Origin: Croceicoccus marinus
GTDB lineage: Bacteria; Pseudomonadota; Alphaproteobacteria; Sphingomonadales; Sphingomonadaceae
NCBI RefSeq assembly: GCF_001661675.2
Contig: NZ_CP019603.1
Span: 310,001 to 374,000, forward strand
Direction: 5' to 3'
DNA: 64,000 nucleotides
Positions 8,844 to 17,363 of the stretch are shown here, in pieces. Within the stretch, counting starts at the first letter, position 1. Each line of letters begins with the position of its first letter. Both the position numbers and the translations under genes were made by a program. The notes under the pieces are model-generated. The model ran no database searches, was not told the origin of the DNA, and was given only the letters and a program-made list of their open reading frames with translations.

Positions 8844-9593
8844 TTGACGATACTGGCGTCGAACAAGGCCGACTTGCCGTCGGCCATGCCGGACTGGTCG
8901 GCGCTCGATGAAGGCGAACATCTTGTCGACGTCGCGTTCGTGCCCGACGGCGGCCGCCTGCGCCTGACCCGCAGCGGCGAGGATTTCTCGATCCTGCTCG
9001 ACCACCACGAACTGATGAGCACCGACCTGTCATCGTCCGAACGGGCACTTGCCGGACATGCCTGCGCGCGGCTGGCCGGGCGTGCGGGCGTACAGATGCT
9101 GATCGGCGGATACGGCATGGGCTTTACGCTCAGGGCCGCCCTTGCCGCGCTGGCAGCCGACGCGGAAGTAACCGTGGCAGAGATCGTGCCCAAGATTATC
9201 GAGTGGGCGCGGGGGCCGATGCGCGCCGTCACGGCAGGATGCCTTGACGATCCCCGCGTGCTTCTGATCGAGGACGATGTTGGGATGCTGATCGAGGCTG
9301 CGAGCGGAGGATACGACTGTATCCTGCTCGACGTCGACAACGGTCCCGAAGGGCTGACCAGGCGCTGTAACGATTGGCTTTATTCCGCCGCCGGCCTTGC
9401 CGCGGCGCGAAACGCCCTGCGGCCCGAAGGCCTCCTCGCGATCTGGTCGGCCACGCATGACGACCGCTTTGCCGGCCGTCTCGCGCGAAGCGGCTTTGCC
9501 GTCAGCGTGATCGAGGCCGACCTGGACACCCACTGGCTGCCCGAAGACGACGTACCGGCGCATGTCATCATGCTGGCTCACAAGCTCCGGTAA
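8844..9593 (+). CDS. Spermidine-synthase-like methyltransferase-fold protein
   Basis: About 249 residues if the TTG at 8844 is used, or 235 from the ATG at 8886; neither has a convincing ribosome binding site. A Rossmann methyltransferase/polyamine-synthase core is visible: MLIGGYGMGFTLRAAL (glycine-rich loop), VTVAEIVPKIIEWAR (acidic ribose-binding strand end), YDCILLDVDNGPEG (the DxDNGP motif of SpeE-like proteins) and LRPEGLLAIWS. Bacterial homologues are usually annotated spermidine synthase or spermine/spermidine synthase domain protein, without proof of substrate. Its 3' end faces the convergent DUF1593 gene. True polyamine synthesis is not indicated by context. Confidence 0.72.
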   Translation: MTILASNKADLPSAMPDWSALDEGEHLVDVAFVPDGGRLRLTRSGEDFSILLDHHELMSTDLSSSERALAGHACARLAGRAGVQMLIGGYGMGFTLRAALAALAADAEVTVAEIVPKIIEWARGPMRAVTAGCLDDPRVLLIEDDVGMLIEAASGGYDCILLDVDNGPEGLTRRCNDWLYSAAGLAAARNALRPEGLLAIWSATHDDRFAGRLARSGFAVSVIEADLDTHWLPEDDVPAHVIMLAHKLR

Positions 9594-9705
9594 GCCGGGG
9601 CGGATAGCGCCGACAAGGCTGCCATTCGGCTTGCGACGACTTTGCCGGCATCTGGTGATTACGGACAGTTCGAGGCGCCGGGACCCTCCTGTCCGCACGA
9701 TCCGC

Positions 9706-11178
9706 TCAAGAGCCTTCAGGCAGGATCGTCACCACGACGCGCCGATAACGTGTAAGGGCGGGAGTGCCCTTGTCGGTCACCTTCAGGATGAAGTGAGCCT
9801 CCGACGGTCGGTCAACGGGGGGAGCGGTAAAGCCACGCGCATAGAGGTTCTCTGCGCCCCACATTTCGATGGTCCCCGGGTAGGTTCCGGCTTCCGGATA
9901 TTGGAACCAGCGATAGCTGAGGCTGTCCCCGTCCGGATCGGTCGTGCCAAGCGCGCTGAGCGGAACCGTGTCGCCGGAACGAACGGTTACGCTGTCAGGG
10001 TGGGCAAGTCGGACGATGGGTGGATGATTGGCATCGGCCGGGGCTTTGATCGTCCAGTCCATCCGGGCGGCAAAGTCGTTCTGGAATTCGTCGCGCCAAC
10101 GCCAGAGTGTCTCCCTGAACCCCGTATAGGTGCGGTCCATCGCCTCTATCGCGGGGCCATGCGACCTGGCGACATAAGGGGTGACGCTGTCCACCGCATT
10201 GGTCCAGATGGGCCGTGTTTCGGCGGGGACGGGAATGCCGCCGTTGAACCCGTCCGGGTCCGTGCTGGAACGTTCGGGTATCCTTGGTTCATAGCGTCCG
10301 CCCCAGCCACCCCAGTCCGGACGTTCGGGTACGTTAAGGCCATTTGGAATGAGGCCAAGGAAGGATGGTGTATCGCCTTCGGTGCCGTAAGCGGTGTCGG
10401 GGTAGGCAGCGCCAAGCGGGCCGTGCCCCTGCTGGATGTTTTCGGCGATCCAACCGTTCGAGATTGCCGTATTGTCGATGCCTTCCACTGCAGAACTGAT
10501 CGCCAGCCACGTCGCCGCACCGTAACCGCCCGGACTGACGACATAGAAAAGGTCCGGAAACGCCTTGCGCATCCATGGGCCGCTGTCGTCCTGATCCGAG
10601 ATGGTATGGACCCGGAGCTTCGAGATCAGCCGCTTTGCTTCTTCGGGGTTCCGCGTTGCACGAATGTCGTGGAGTGCCTGCGCAAGCGTATTGGGGCCGC
10701 CCCAGCCCGCTACCCACAGGGGTCGGGGATCGGGTCGCTCAAGCGCTGCGATGAGCTGCCTCGAACCCTCCGTGGACTTGCCCGAGCCGACGCCCGCCAT
10801 GCCATAGACAGGCTGTCCCGATCCAACGAGCCGATAGAGAGTGGCAGCCCGGGGAAAGGCGGGATCGTGAAGTGCAAGATTGGCGCGGACCTTCCCATAC
10901 TCGCCGATCACCCGCTCGATGGACTCCGGGGCCACCCTGTTCTTCTGGTGAACCGACGTAGTAGCGACAAGACCCTCGAGGTCGATTTCGTTTGAATACA
11001 GCAAAAGGCGGATCAACGACTGCGTGTCATCCGGATCGGCCTCGATGTCCGACAAAACGAAGAGTCTCGGCTTCGCAACCGGTTGGACAGCGGAGGGCGC
11101 CTTGACCTGACATGCTGCTGTTACAGGAGCGCCCACCAAAAGCGCGGCCATCAAGGCTCGTCCAGGCCTGGAACCCAT
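9706..11178 (-). CDS. DUF1593 (Sde182-like) secreted nucleoside-hydrolase-fold protein
   Basis: A 490-residue protein with an N-terminal export signal ending near Cys23 (VTAAC), so a lipoprotein is possible. The body starts PRLFVLSDIEADPDDTQSL, the Asp-rich metal-binding start typical of nucleoside-hydrolase folds and of DUF1593. It continues with VAGWGGPNTLAQAL and VSPGGYGAATWLA, and a C-terminal Ig/Fn-like domain (from ANHPPIVRLAHPDSVTV) ends the chain. DUF1593 proteins are described as cellulose-binding or polysaccharide-degradation associated; the true reaction is unknown. It is downstream of uxaA on the same strand, but a strong hairpin separates the two, so it may have its own promoter. 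Confidence 0.8.
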   Translation of the reverse strand: MGSRPGRALMAALLVGAPVTAACQVKAPSAVQPVAKPRLFVLSDIEADPDDTQSLIRLLLYSNEIDLEGLVATTSVHQKNRVAPESIERVIGEYGKVRANLALHDPAFPRAATLYRLVGSGQPVYGMAGVGSGKSTEGSRQLIAALERPDPRPLWVAGWGGPNTLAQALHDIRATRNPEEAKRLISKLRVHTISDQDDSGPWMRKAFPDLFYVVSPGGYGAATWLAISSAVEGIDNTAISNGWIAENIQQGHGPLGAAYPDTAYGTEGDTPSFLGLIPNGLNVPERPDWGGWGGRYEPRIPERSSTDPDGFNGGIPVPAETRPIWTNAVDSVTPYVARSHGPAIEAMDRTYTGFRETLWRWRDEFQNDFAARMDWTIKAPADANHPPIVRLAHPDSVTVRSGDTVPLSALGTTDPDGDSLSYRWFQYPEAGTYPGTIEMWGAENLYARGFTAPPVDRPSEAHFILKVTDKGTPALTRYRRVVVTILPEGS

Positions 11179-11528
11179 CGTTTACTCCCCTCCCCTGTTG
11201 CGGCTGATCCTATCGCCAATGAGAAAATCGAGGTCAATGGTCGCCGCCAGGCGGCGACTGTCCGCCTTGACCCCGTTCCCGCCATGAAGTCATCCGAACG
11301 CCATTCCGAAACCGGTCGCTGGCTGCCGCAAGACGGCATCATTGCGCTGTCCTACACGCGCTCGCCGCGATAAGCCCGATCCGCCGCCATCGCGGCGCCG
11401 CGGCTCTTTCCGATCGTCCATTTTCTCTGGCCCCCCACGGTGTCAACCGCAGGGCGGAAACGCCAGCTTTCCCGCGGCTCTGCGGCAGGCGACAGAGGTT
11501 GTAGGATGTGTCGCCTGTGTCAACCGGA
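11179..11528. other. 350-bp gap between DUF1593 gene and uxaA, with two hairpins
   Basis: No credible gene. It holds the strong hairpin just after uxaA (listed separately, 11486-11517). A second palindrome lies at 11240-11258: 9-nt arms GTCGCCGCC / GGCGGCGAC around a single A, about 60 bp upstream of the DUF1593 start. The second could be a transcription stop, a transcript structure or a regulator site. The promoter of the DUF1593 gene should lie here, but no -35/-10 pair stands out. Confidence 0.45.
11486..11517 (-). terminator. Stem-loop 12 bp after uxaA stop
   Basis: Perfect 9-bp arms CAGGCGACA (11486-11494) and TGTCGCCTG (11509-11517) enclose a 14-nt loop, starting 11 nt past the uxaA stop codon. 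There is no T-run, which is common in high-GC alphaproteobacteria. It likely ends or attenuates uxaA transcription before the DUF1593 gene. Confidence 0.55.
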
Positions 11529-13058
11529 TCAGAGCGTGACGCCCCGCTTCCAGATCGAGATCACCCGCTGGCCGCTGCGCTCGCTGGCCGTCTTGCGGCC
11601 GCTCGCGATGGCCAGCAGCTCGTCGGCGAAATCGGCGTCCACGTCCTCGCCGGGTTCGCTCAGCATGCGGCCTGCGTCGAAATCGATCCAGCCCGCCTTG
11701 TTCGCCGCCAGCGTTGAATTCGACGCGATCTTCACCGTCGGCACGGGAAAGCCCAGCGGCGTGCCTCTTCCCGTGGTGAACAGGATCATCGTCGCCCCCG
11801 CCGCCGCCAGCGCGGTCGAAGACACGGCATCGTTGCCCGGCGCTTCCAGCAACGTCATCCCCGGCTCCTCGGCGGTGCCGCCATAGTCGATCACGTCGAC
11901 CAGCGGCGCCTTGCCGCCCTTCTGCACCGCGCCCAGCGACTTTTCCTCAAGCGTGGTGATCCCGCCCTCGATGTTGCCGGGAGAGGGATTTTCCGAAACC
12001 GGCTGGCCCTGTTCCAGGAAATAGCGCTTGAAACGATTGAGCAGGCTGGCCGCCTTGTCGTGCACCTCGCCCGAAACGCTGCGCGCGAAAAGCGAGGCTT
12101 CCGCGCCGAAGATCTCGGGTATCTCGGTCAGCACCAGCCGTCCGCCGCTGGCTGCCACCCGGTCGCTGAAACGCCCCAGCAGCGGATTGGCGGTGACCCC
12201 CGAAAGCGCGTCCGACCCGCCGCATTTCAGCCCCACCGCCAGCGCCGAGGCAGGCGCTTCCTCGCGCTCCAGCCCCGACAACTCGCGGACCAGCCCGTTG
12301 ATCAGATCATTGGCGCGGTCATATTCGTCGCCCGGATCCTGCGCACGCATCACCCGCAGCTTGCCCCGGCTGCGTTCGGGCACGCGCCCGACCATGGCGT
12401 CAAGCTGATTGCTTTCGCAGCCCAGCCCGATCAGCACCACCCCGCCCGCATTGGGATTGTCGCACAGCGCCGCCAGCGCATCGCGCGTGCCCGACAGATC
12501 GTCGCCCAGCTGCGAACAGCCATGCGGATGGCCAAAGCCGACGATCCCGTCGATCCGGCCCGCCGCGATGGCATCGGCGTGGCGCATCTCCGCCTCGCGC
12601 GCCAGCATCTCGCACATCGGCGCGACGCAGCCGACCGTCGGGATCAGCCAGATCTCGTTCCGCGTGGCATAGCGGCCGTCCGCGCGGCGATATCCAAGCC
12701 ACGTGCCCAGCGGCTGTGCATCGCCCGCTTCCTGTGCCCCGGCGAAGTCGCCATAGGCCACCTCTCCCAAAAGCGCAGTTTTCAGATTATGGGAATGAAC
12801 ATGATCGCCGCGCGATATCGGCGCGCTGGCCAACCCGATCCGTTCGCCGTAACGGATCACCGGATCGCCCGGGGCATGGTCCCGTAAGGCGATCTTGTGC
12901 CCCGAACGGATCGGGCTTCGCGCCGCAATTTCGCCATCGCCAGCCTCGACCGTTTCGCCCGCCGCGATGTCGCGCAGCGCGACCAGTACCGTGTCATCGG
13001 CATGGCAGCGCATTGCGGGGGGCGTGCGTATCTGTTCGATACGGTCAGTTGTAGTCAT
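11529..13058 (-). CDS. uxaA: Altronate dehydratase
   Basis: About 509 residues from the ATG at 13058 (MTTTDRIEQIRTPP); the open frame runs 50 codons further upstream across the uxaC promoter and is not used. The first ~90 residues are an SAF-type domain (DTVLVALRDIAAGETVEAG, then ISRGDHVHSHNLKT). The rest is the UxaA/GarD dehydratase body with NEIWLIPTVGCVAPMCEMLA, GFGHPHGCSQLGDD, NPNAGGVVLIGLGCESNQ and GLKCGGSDALSGVTANPLLG. The enzyme dehydrates D-altronate to 2-keto-3-deoxygluconate, the last uronate-specific step of galacturonate catabolism. It is divergent from uxaC and shares a 133-bp control region. It is full length with no missing blocks. Confidence 0.93.
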   Translation of the reverse strand: MTTTDRIEQIRTPPAMRCHADDTVLVALRDIAAGETVEAGDGEIAARSPIRSGHKIALRDHAPGDPVIRYGERIGLASAPISRGDHVHSHNLKTALLGEVAYGDFAGAQEAGDAQPLGTWLGYRRADGRYATRNEIWLIPTVGCVAPMCEMLAREAEMRHADAIAAGRIDGIVGFGHPHGCSQLGDDLSGTRDALAALCDNPNAGGVVLIGLGCESNQLDAMVGRVPERSRGKLRVMRAQDPGDEYDRANDLINGLVRELSGLEREEAPASALAVGLKCGGSDALSGVTANPLLGRFSDRVAASGGRLVLTEIPEIFGAEASLFARSVSGEVHDKAASLLNRFKRYFLEQGQPVSENPSPGNIEGGITTLEEKSLGAVQKGGKAPLVDVIDYGGTAEEPGMTLLEAPGNDAVSSTALAAAGATMILFTTGRGTPLGFPVPTVKIASNSTLAANKAGWIDFDAGRMLSEPGEDVDADFADELLAIASGRKTASERSGQRVISIWKRGVTL

Positions 13059-13191
13059 CCGGGTCTTTCGATACCGGTCCAGATGCTTACCGGCCGGTTG
13101 ATTCTGATGGAAATGCGCTGCATGAGCGTATTTGACACCGGTTACCATAAAGCAGCGGTCACAGCAATCGGCCGAGTTCCAGGAGAGTGCA
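13059..13191. promoter_or_regulatory. Divergent uxaA/uxaC control region with three CCGG-centred palindromes
   Basis: Between the divergent uxaA and uxaC starts there are three related palindromic cores: ATACCGGTCC (core 13073-13078), ACCGGCCGGT (13089-13098) and TTTGACACCGGTTACCAT (core 13137-13142). A palindrome with a central CG is typical of LacI-family operators, so cooperative binding by a LacI-type repressor is a reasonable guess. A purine-rich ribosome binding site (AGGAGAG, 13181-13187) lies just before uxaC. The same ACCGGT core occurs once at 34939-34944 in the other uronate locus. Confidence 0.5.
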
Positions 13192-14592
13192 ATGCCCCGC
13201 CCCCTCAACCTCCATCCCGATCGCCTGCTGCCCAGCGATCCCGCCGTCCGCGCCGTGGCGCGCGATCTTTACGACAGCGTGAAGGGCCTGCCGATCGTCA
13301 GCCCCCACGGGCATACCGATCCCAGCTGGTTCGCCCGCAACGACAGCTTCGGCAATGCAACCGAACTGCTGCTGGTGCCGGACCACTATCTGTTCCGCAT
13401 GCTGTATTCGCAAGGCGTCCGACTAGAGGATCTGGGCATCGCGGGACACAAGGCCGATCCGCGCGAAGCATGGCGCATCCTGGCCGGGCACTATCACCTG
13501 TTCCGCGGCACCCCCTCGCGCATGTGGCTCGACTGGGTATTTGCCGAGGCCTTTGGCATGGAAGTCCAGCTGTCTTCGGAAACGTCGGACCTGTATTACG
13601 ACACCATCACCGAAAAGCTCGGCACCGACGAATTCCGCCCGCGCGCCCTTTTCGACCGCTATGGCATAGAGGTGATTGCCACCACCGAAGGTCCGCTGGA
13701 TACGCTGGAACATCACGCCGCGATCAGGGAAAGCGATTGGAATGGCCGTGTCATCACCGCCTATCGCCCCGATCCGGTCGTCGATCCGGAGTTCGAAGGG
13801 TTCAGCGCCAATCTCAACCGGTTTTCCGAAATGACCGGCGAGGATTGCCGGACATGGCAAGGTTATCTTGGCGCGCACCGGCAGCGCCGCGAGTTCTTCA
13901 AGACCATGGGAGCGACTAGCAGCGACCACGGTCATCCGACCGCTGCGACCGCGAACCTCTCCCACGCCGAAGCCGCGCTGCTGTTCGACAGGGTCAAGGA
14001 CGGCAAGGCCAGCAAGGAAGACGCCGAACTGTTCCGCGGGCAGATGCTGACCGAAATGGCAGCGATGAGCATCGACGACGGACTGGTGATGCAGATCCAT
14101 CCAGGATCGTTCCGCAACCATAACGGCTGGCTGTTCGAGAATTTCGGCCGCGACAAGGGTGCCGACATCCCGATGCGCACCGACTACGTCCATGCGCTCA
14201 AGCCGCTGCTCGACCGGTTCGGCAACAGCCGGGACCTCTCGATCATCCTCTTCACGCTGGATGAGAGTGTCTATGCACGCGAGCTTGCACCGCTGGCCGG
14301 GCATTATCCGGTGCTGAAGCTGGGCCCTTCGTGGTGGTTTCACGACAGCCCTGAAGGCATGCGGCGTTTCCGTCACAATACCACCGAGACGGCCGGGTTC
14401 TACAACACGGTCGGCTTCAACGACGACACGCGAGCCTTCCTCTCCATCCCCGCCCGACACGATGTAGCACGCCGCGTCGATTGCGGCTTCCTGGCCCAGC
14501 TGGTCGCCGAGCATCGGATCGAGGATTGGGAAGCCGCCGAGCTTGCGCAGGAACTGTCCTACAAGCTCGTCAAGAAGGCCTATAAGCTATGA
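13192..14592 (+). CDS. uxaC: Glucuronate/galacturonate isomerase
   Basis: 466 residues, the usual UxaC length, with an AGGAGAG ribosome binding site 4 bp before the ATG. The amidohydrolase-fold metal motif is SPHGHTDPSWFA, followed by the strongly conserved NATELLLVPDHYLFRMLYSQG. Later blocks include RPDPVVDPEFEGF, QIHPGSFRNHN, FTLDESVYARELAPLAGHYP and the C-terminal FNDDTRAFLSIPARHD. It converts galacturonate to tagaturonate and glucuronate to fructuronate in the cytoplasm. It overlaps the following dehydrogenase by 4 bp (ATGA). A second uxaC at 32730-34139 is clearly paralogous, with the same motif order. Confidence 0.94.
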   Translation: MPRPLNLHPDRLLPSDPAVRAVARDLYDSVKGLPIVSPHGHTDPSWFARNDSFGNATELLLVPDHYLFRMLYSQGVRLEDLGIAGHKADPREAWRILAGHYHLFRGTPSRMWLDWVFAEAFGMEVQLSSETSDLYYDTITEKLGTDEFRPRALFDRYGIEVIATTEGPLDTLEHHAAIRESDWNGRVITAYRPDPVVDPEFEGFSANLNRFSEMTGEDCRTWQGYLGAHRQRREFFKTMGATSSDHGHPTAATANLSHAEAALLFDRVKDGKASKEDAELFRGQMLTEMAAMSIDDGLVMQIHPGSFRNHNGWLFENFGRDKGADIPMRTDYVHALKPLLDRFGNSRDLSIILFTLDESVYARELAPLAGHYPVLKLGPSWWFHDSPEGMRRFRHNTTETAGFYNTVGFNDDTRAFLSIPARHDVARRVDCGFLAQLVAEHRIEDWEAAELAQELSYKLVKKAYKL

Positions 14593-15908
14593 GGCTGTCG
14601 TCCGATACGCTTGCCGAACTTCCTGCCGAAGTCGCGGTTCCAGCCTATGACCGCGAAGCGCAGGCCATCGGCATCGTCCATTTCGGGATCGGCGCGTTCC
14701 ACCGCGCGCATCAGGCATGGTACACCGATCTAGCCCTGAATGCGGGGGAGCATGGCTGGGCCATCTGCGGCGTCTCGCTGCGGTCGGCCAGCGTCGCGGA
14801 GCAGTTGAACCCGCAGGACGGGCTGTATTCTGTCACCGAACGCGGCGGCGGCACGTCGACCACTCGCGTCGTCGGCGCGGTGCGCGAAGTTATCGTGGCG
14901 CCGAAGGATCCCGAAGCGGTCATCGCCCGGATCGCTTTGCCCGATTGCCACATCGTCAGCTTCACCATCACTGAAAAGGGCTATGCCCGCGGCAATGACG
15001 GTTCGCTTGATATAAGCCTTGCGGAGGGCAGCTTTTACCCGTTGCTGAGCGAAGCCTTTGCGCGGCGCCAGGCACAGGGGTTGCCCGGCCTGACGCTGAT
15101 GTCGTGCGACAATCTGGCGGAAAACGGCCAGCAACTGGACCGCCTGATGCGCGAATGGCTGAAGGCCAAGGATCCGCAGCTATTCGACTGGTTCGCCCTG
15201 AATTGCACCTGCCCGCAGACGATGATCGACCGCATCGTTCCCGCCACCACTGACGAGGACCGCGCCGCGCTGGAAGCGACGTTGGGACTGCGCGACGAAG
15301 GCGCCGTGCTGACAGAGGCGTTCAGCCAGTGGGTGATCGAGGATCGCTTCGCCGGTCCGCGCCCCAGATGGGAGGACCACGGGGCCCAGCTCGTGACCAA
15401 TGTCGCGCCGTATGAAACCGCCAAGCTGCGGATGCTGAACGGCGCGCATTCGCTGCTGGCCTATTGCGGCCTGGAACGCGGCTTCACCTTCGTGCACGAG
15501 GCGATTGCCGATGCCGAGCTTCGCCAACTGGCGCACCGGCTGATGATGCAGGAAGCCGCGCCCACCATCGATGCCGCACCGGACCAGGATCTAGCCGCCT
15601 ATGCCGACAGCCTGATCGATCGCTTTGCCGAGCCCGCGTTGCAGCACCGGCTGGCGCAGATCGCGATGGATGGATCGCAGAAGATCCCGCAGCGCTGGCT
15701 GGACACGGCGGCCTGGCACTCGCGGCGCGGCGATGATTGTCCCGCCATCCGCGCTGCGTTTCGCGCATGGCTTGCACATTTGGCCGATGGCTCGCTCGTG
15801 AACGACCCGCTTGGCGATGAACTTCGCGCACTTGTCGCAAATAAGGGACCTGAAGCGGTCGCCGATCGCATGACTGACGGACGCTTCCCTTCCGAATTCA
15901 TCGTCTAA
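14589..15908 (+). CDS. Mannitol-dehydrogenase-family hexuronate reductase (UxaB/UxuB type)
   Basis: 439 residues. The N-terminal nucleotide-binding start is IGIVHFGIGAFHRAHQAWY. The family's catalytic Lys-Asn-His region is seen in ETAKLRMLNGAHSLLAY. The length fits fructuronate reductase (UxuB), tagaturonate reductase (UxaB) and mannitol dehydrogenases. It starts inside the uxaC stop codon, so it acts on the uxaC product. Because this locus carries uxaA (altronate) and the paralogous copy at 31360-32733 sits with manD (mannonate), I infer that this copy mainly makes altronate from tagaturonate, but the sequence alone does not prove it. Confidence 0.85.
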   Translation: MRLSSDTLAELPAEVAVPAYDREAQAIGIVHFGIGAFHRAHQAWYTDLALNAGEHGWAICGVSLRSASVAEQLNPQDGLYSVTERGGGTSTTRVVGAVREVIVAPKDPEAVIARIALPDCHIVSFTITEKGYARGNDGSLDISLAEGSFYPLLSEAFARRQAQGLPGLTLMSCDNLAENGQQLDRLMREWLKAKDPQLFDWFALNCTCPQTMIDRIVPATTDEDRAALEATLGLRDEGAVLTEAFSQWVIEDRFAGPRPRWEDHGAQLVTNVAPYETAKLRMLNGAHSLLAYCGLERGFTFVHEAIADAELRQLAHRLMMQEAAPTIDAAPDQDLAAYADSLIDRFAEPALQHRLAQIAMDGSQKIPQRWLDTAAWHSRRGDDCPAIRAAFRAWLAHLADGSLVNDPLGDELRALVANKGPEAVADRMTDGRFPSEFIV

Positions 15909-15951
15909 AGGTCGCCAAAGGCCGACACGAGATACTGCGCGCTGATCAGGC

Positions 15952-15970
15952 GCAGCCCCAAGCGGGGTGC
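15952..15970. terminator. Weak stem-loop between convergent genes
   Basis: GCA-G-CCCC / AAGC / GGGG-TGC, a 7-bp stem with one bulged G, lies in the 133-bp gap between the convergent dehydrogenase and Gfo/Idh genes. The position suits a bidirectional terminator, but the stem is short and there is no T-run. Confidence 0.3.
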
Positions 15971-16041
15971 GGCAGACCAGCCTTGGCTTCCTACCGCGAA
16001 GGGACTTAATCCTGCCCGCCCGGACGGCGAAAGCGAACGCC

Positions 16042-17262
16042 TCAGCCCTTCATGGTCCCGTCGGGATTGAGCAGCATCGTGCGGCCGGTTCCGGCGGACG
16101 CATAGATCGCTTCCATCAGGCGCAGGTCGCGCAGGCCCATTTCGCCGGGCGTGATGATCTCGGAACCGTCGCGGATCGCGTCGGCGAGGTGGTCGAGCTG
16201 CCGCGCGAATTGCACGGTGGAATCGCCCGGCGAGAACGCCCGGCTTTCGCCCCCGGATTCGAGCACCATGTCGAGGCCCGAATAATTGGTCGCCGGCTGC
16301 ATCAGCAGCGCGCCGGATGAGCCGCGCGCGTCCACCTCGTTGATCGGTGCCGCGTCATAGGAAGTGGCAAGCTGCGCGACCGCTCCCGAAGGAAAACGCA
16401 GTTGCGACGACACATGCGCGAAGATCTCCGCAAAGCGCGGGTCGGCTGCCGGCTGGTATGTCGCTGCGGTGATGCTCTCGGGCATCTCGCCCGACAGATA
16501 GAGCGCGGCCTGCAGGCCGTAGATCCCGTAATCCTCAAGCGGGCCGCCGCCTGCCAGCGTGCGGTCGACGCGCCAGTTCTGGCTGGGGCTGGTCGGCCCC
16601 ATGCGATAGGACTGCTGCGTGCGGATCAGCCGCAGCTTGCCGACCGCTTCCTCGCGGATCAGCTCCATCGCCTTGAGATTGTATGGCTCGAAATGGCAGC
16701 GATAGGCGATCATCAGCCTGCGGTCCGCCCGCTGGCTCGCGGCGATCATCCGCTCGCACTCCGCACTGGAGAGCGCCATCGGCTTTTCGCACAGCACGTG
16801 CTTGCCCGCGGCAAAGGCGCGTTCCGTCCAGTCGGCATGCAGTCCGCTGGGCAGCACGATATAGGCGGCATCGACATCCTTGTTCGACGCGATCCTGTCG
16901 AAATCGTCATAGGAATAGCGGGACTCGGGCGGCACGCCATAGGCATCGCCCACTCGCTGAAGCTTTTCCGGATTGCCCGAGACGAGGGCCGCGATATGCG
17001 CCCGCTCCGCCCGTTCGAAGCGCGGCATCATCTGGTTCAGCGCATAGCCGCCAAGGCCGACGATGGCGAAGCCGACGCTGTCCGCCCGCCGGGGCTGCGG
17101 CTGCGTTTCGGGAAGCTCGACCCCGTCCGGCATGGGCTGCCCGGTGGCCCTGGCGCCGCCCGATTGTCCGAAGACGGCCCGGCCCGAAAGCATCAGCGAC
17201 GCCGCCGCCGCACCGCCGCCGACTTCGATCAGTCGGCGCCTGCTTATCCCGTGTCCCATCAT
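16042..17262 (-). CDS. Tat-exported Gfo/Idh/MocA oxidoreductase (GFOR-like)
   Basis: 406 residues. The N-terminus GISRRRLIEVGGGAAAAS is a twin-arginine signal, so the folded enzyme with its cofactor is probably exported. The Rossmann start is VGFAIVGLGGYALNQMMP, and the catalytic EKP motif is in HVLCEKPMALSSAE. The C-terminal alpha/beta dimerisation domain (from EEAVGKLRLIRTQQSY) matches glucose-fructose oxidoreductases. Such enzymes oxidise or epimerise sugars using tightly bound NADP. It lies beside the uronate genes but on the opposite strand, so co-regulation is not shown. The sugar is unknown. Confidence 0.85.
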   Translation of the reverse strand: MMGHGISRRRLIEVGGGAAAASLMLSGRAVFGQSGGARATGQPMPDGVELPETQPQPRRADSVGFAIVGLGGYALNQMMPRFERAERAHIAALVSGNPEKLQRVGDAYGVPPESRYSYDDFDRIASNKDVDAAYIVLPSGLHADWTERAFAAGKHVLCEKPMALSSAECERMIAASQRADRRLMIAYRCHFEPYNLKAMELIREEAVGKLRLIRTQQSYRMGPTSPSQNWRVDRTLAGGGPLEDYGIYGLQAALYLSGEMPESITAATYQPAADPRFAEIFAHVSSQLRFPSGAVAQLATSYDAAPINEVDARGSSGALLMQPATNYSGLDMVLESGGESRAFSPGDSTVQFARQLDHLADAIRDGSEIITPGEMGLRDLRLMEAIYASAGTGRTMLLNPDGTMKG

Positions 17263-17363
17263 CGCTTTATTCCGATCTGCCCATGATTAGCGTTCATGCT
17301 GACGTATCGGCAGCGCCGAGGCAACCCTATTGCGGAATGCCCCGATGCTGGCTGGAACGCGCG

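Noticed and set aside
9562..10995. 477-codon plus-strand frame opposite the DUF1593 gene
   Set aside because: No recognisable motif, while the minus-strand protein has an export signal and the DUF1593 start.
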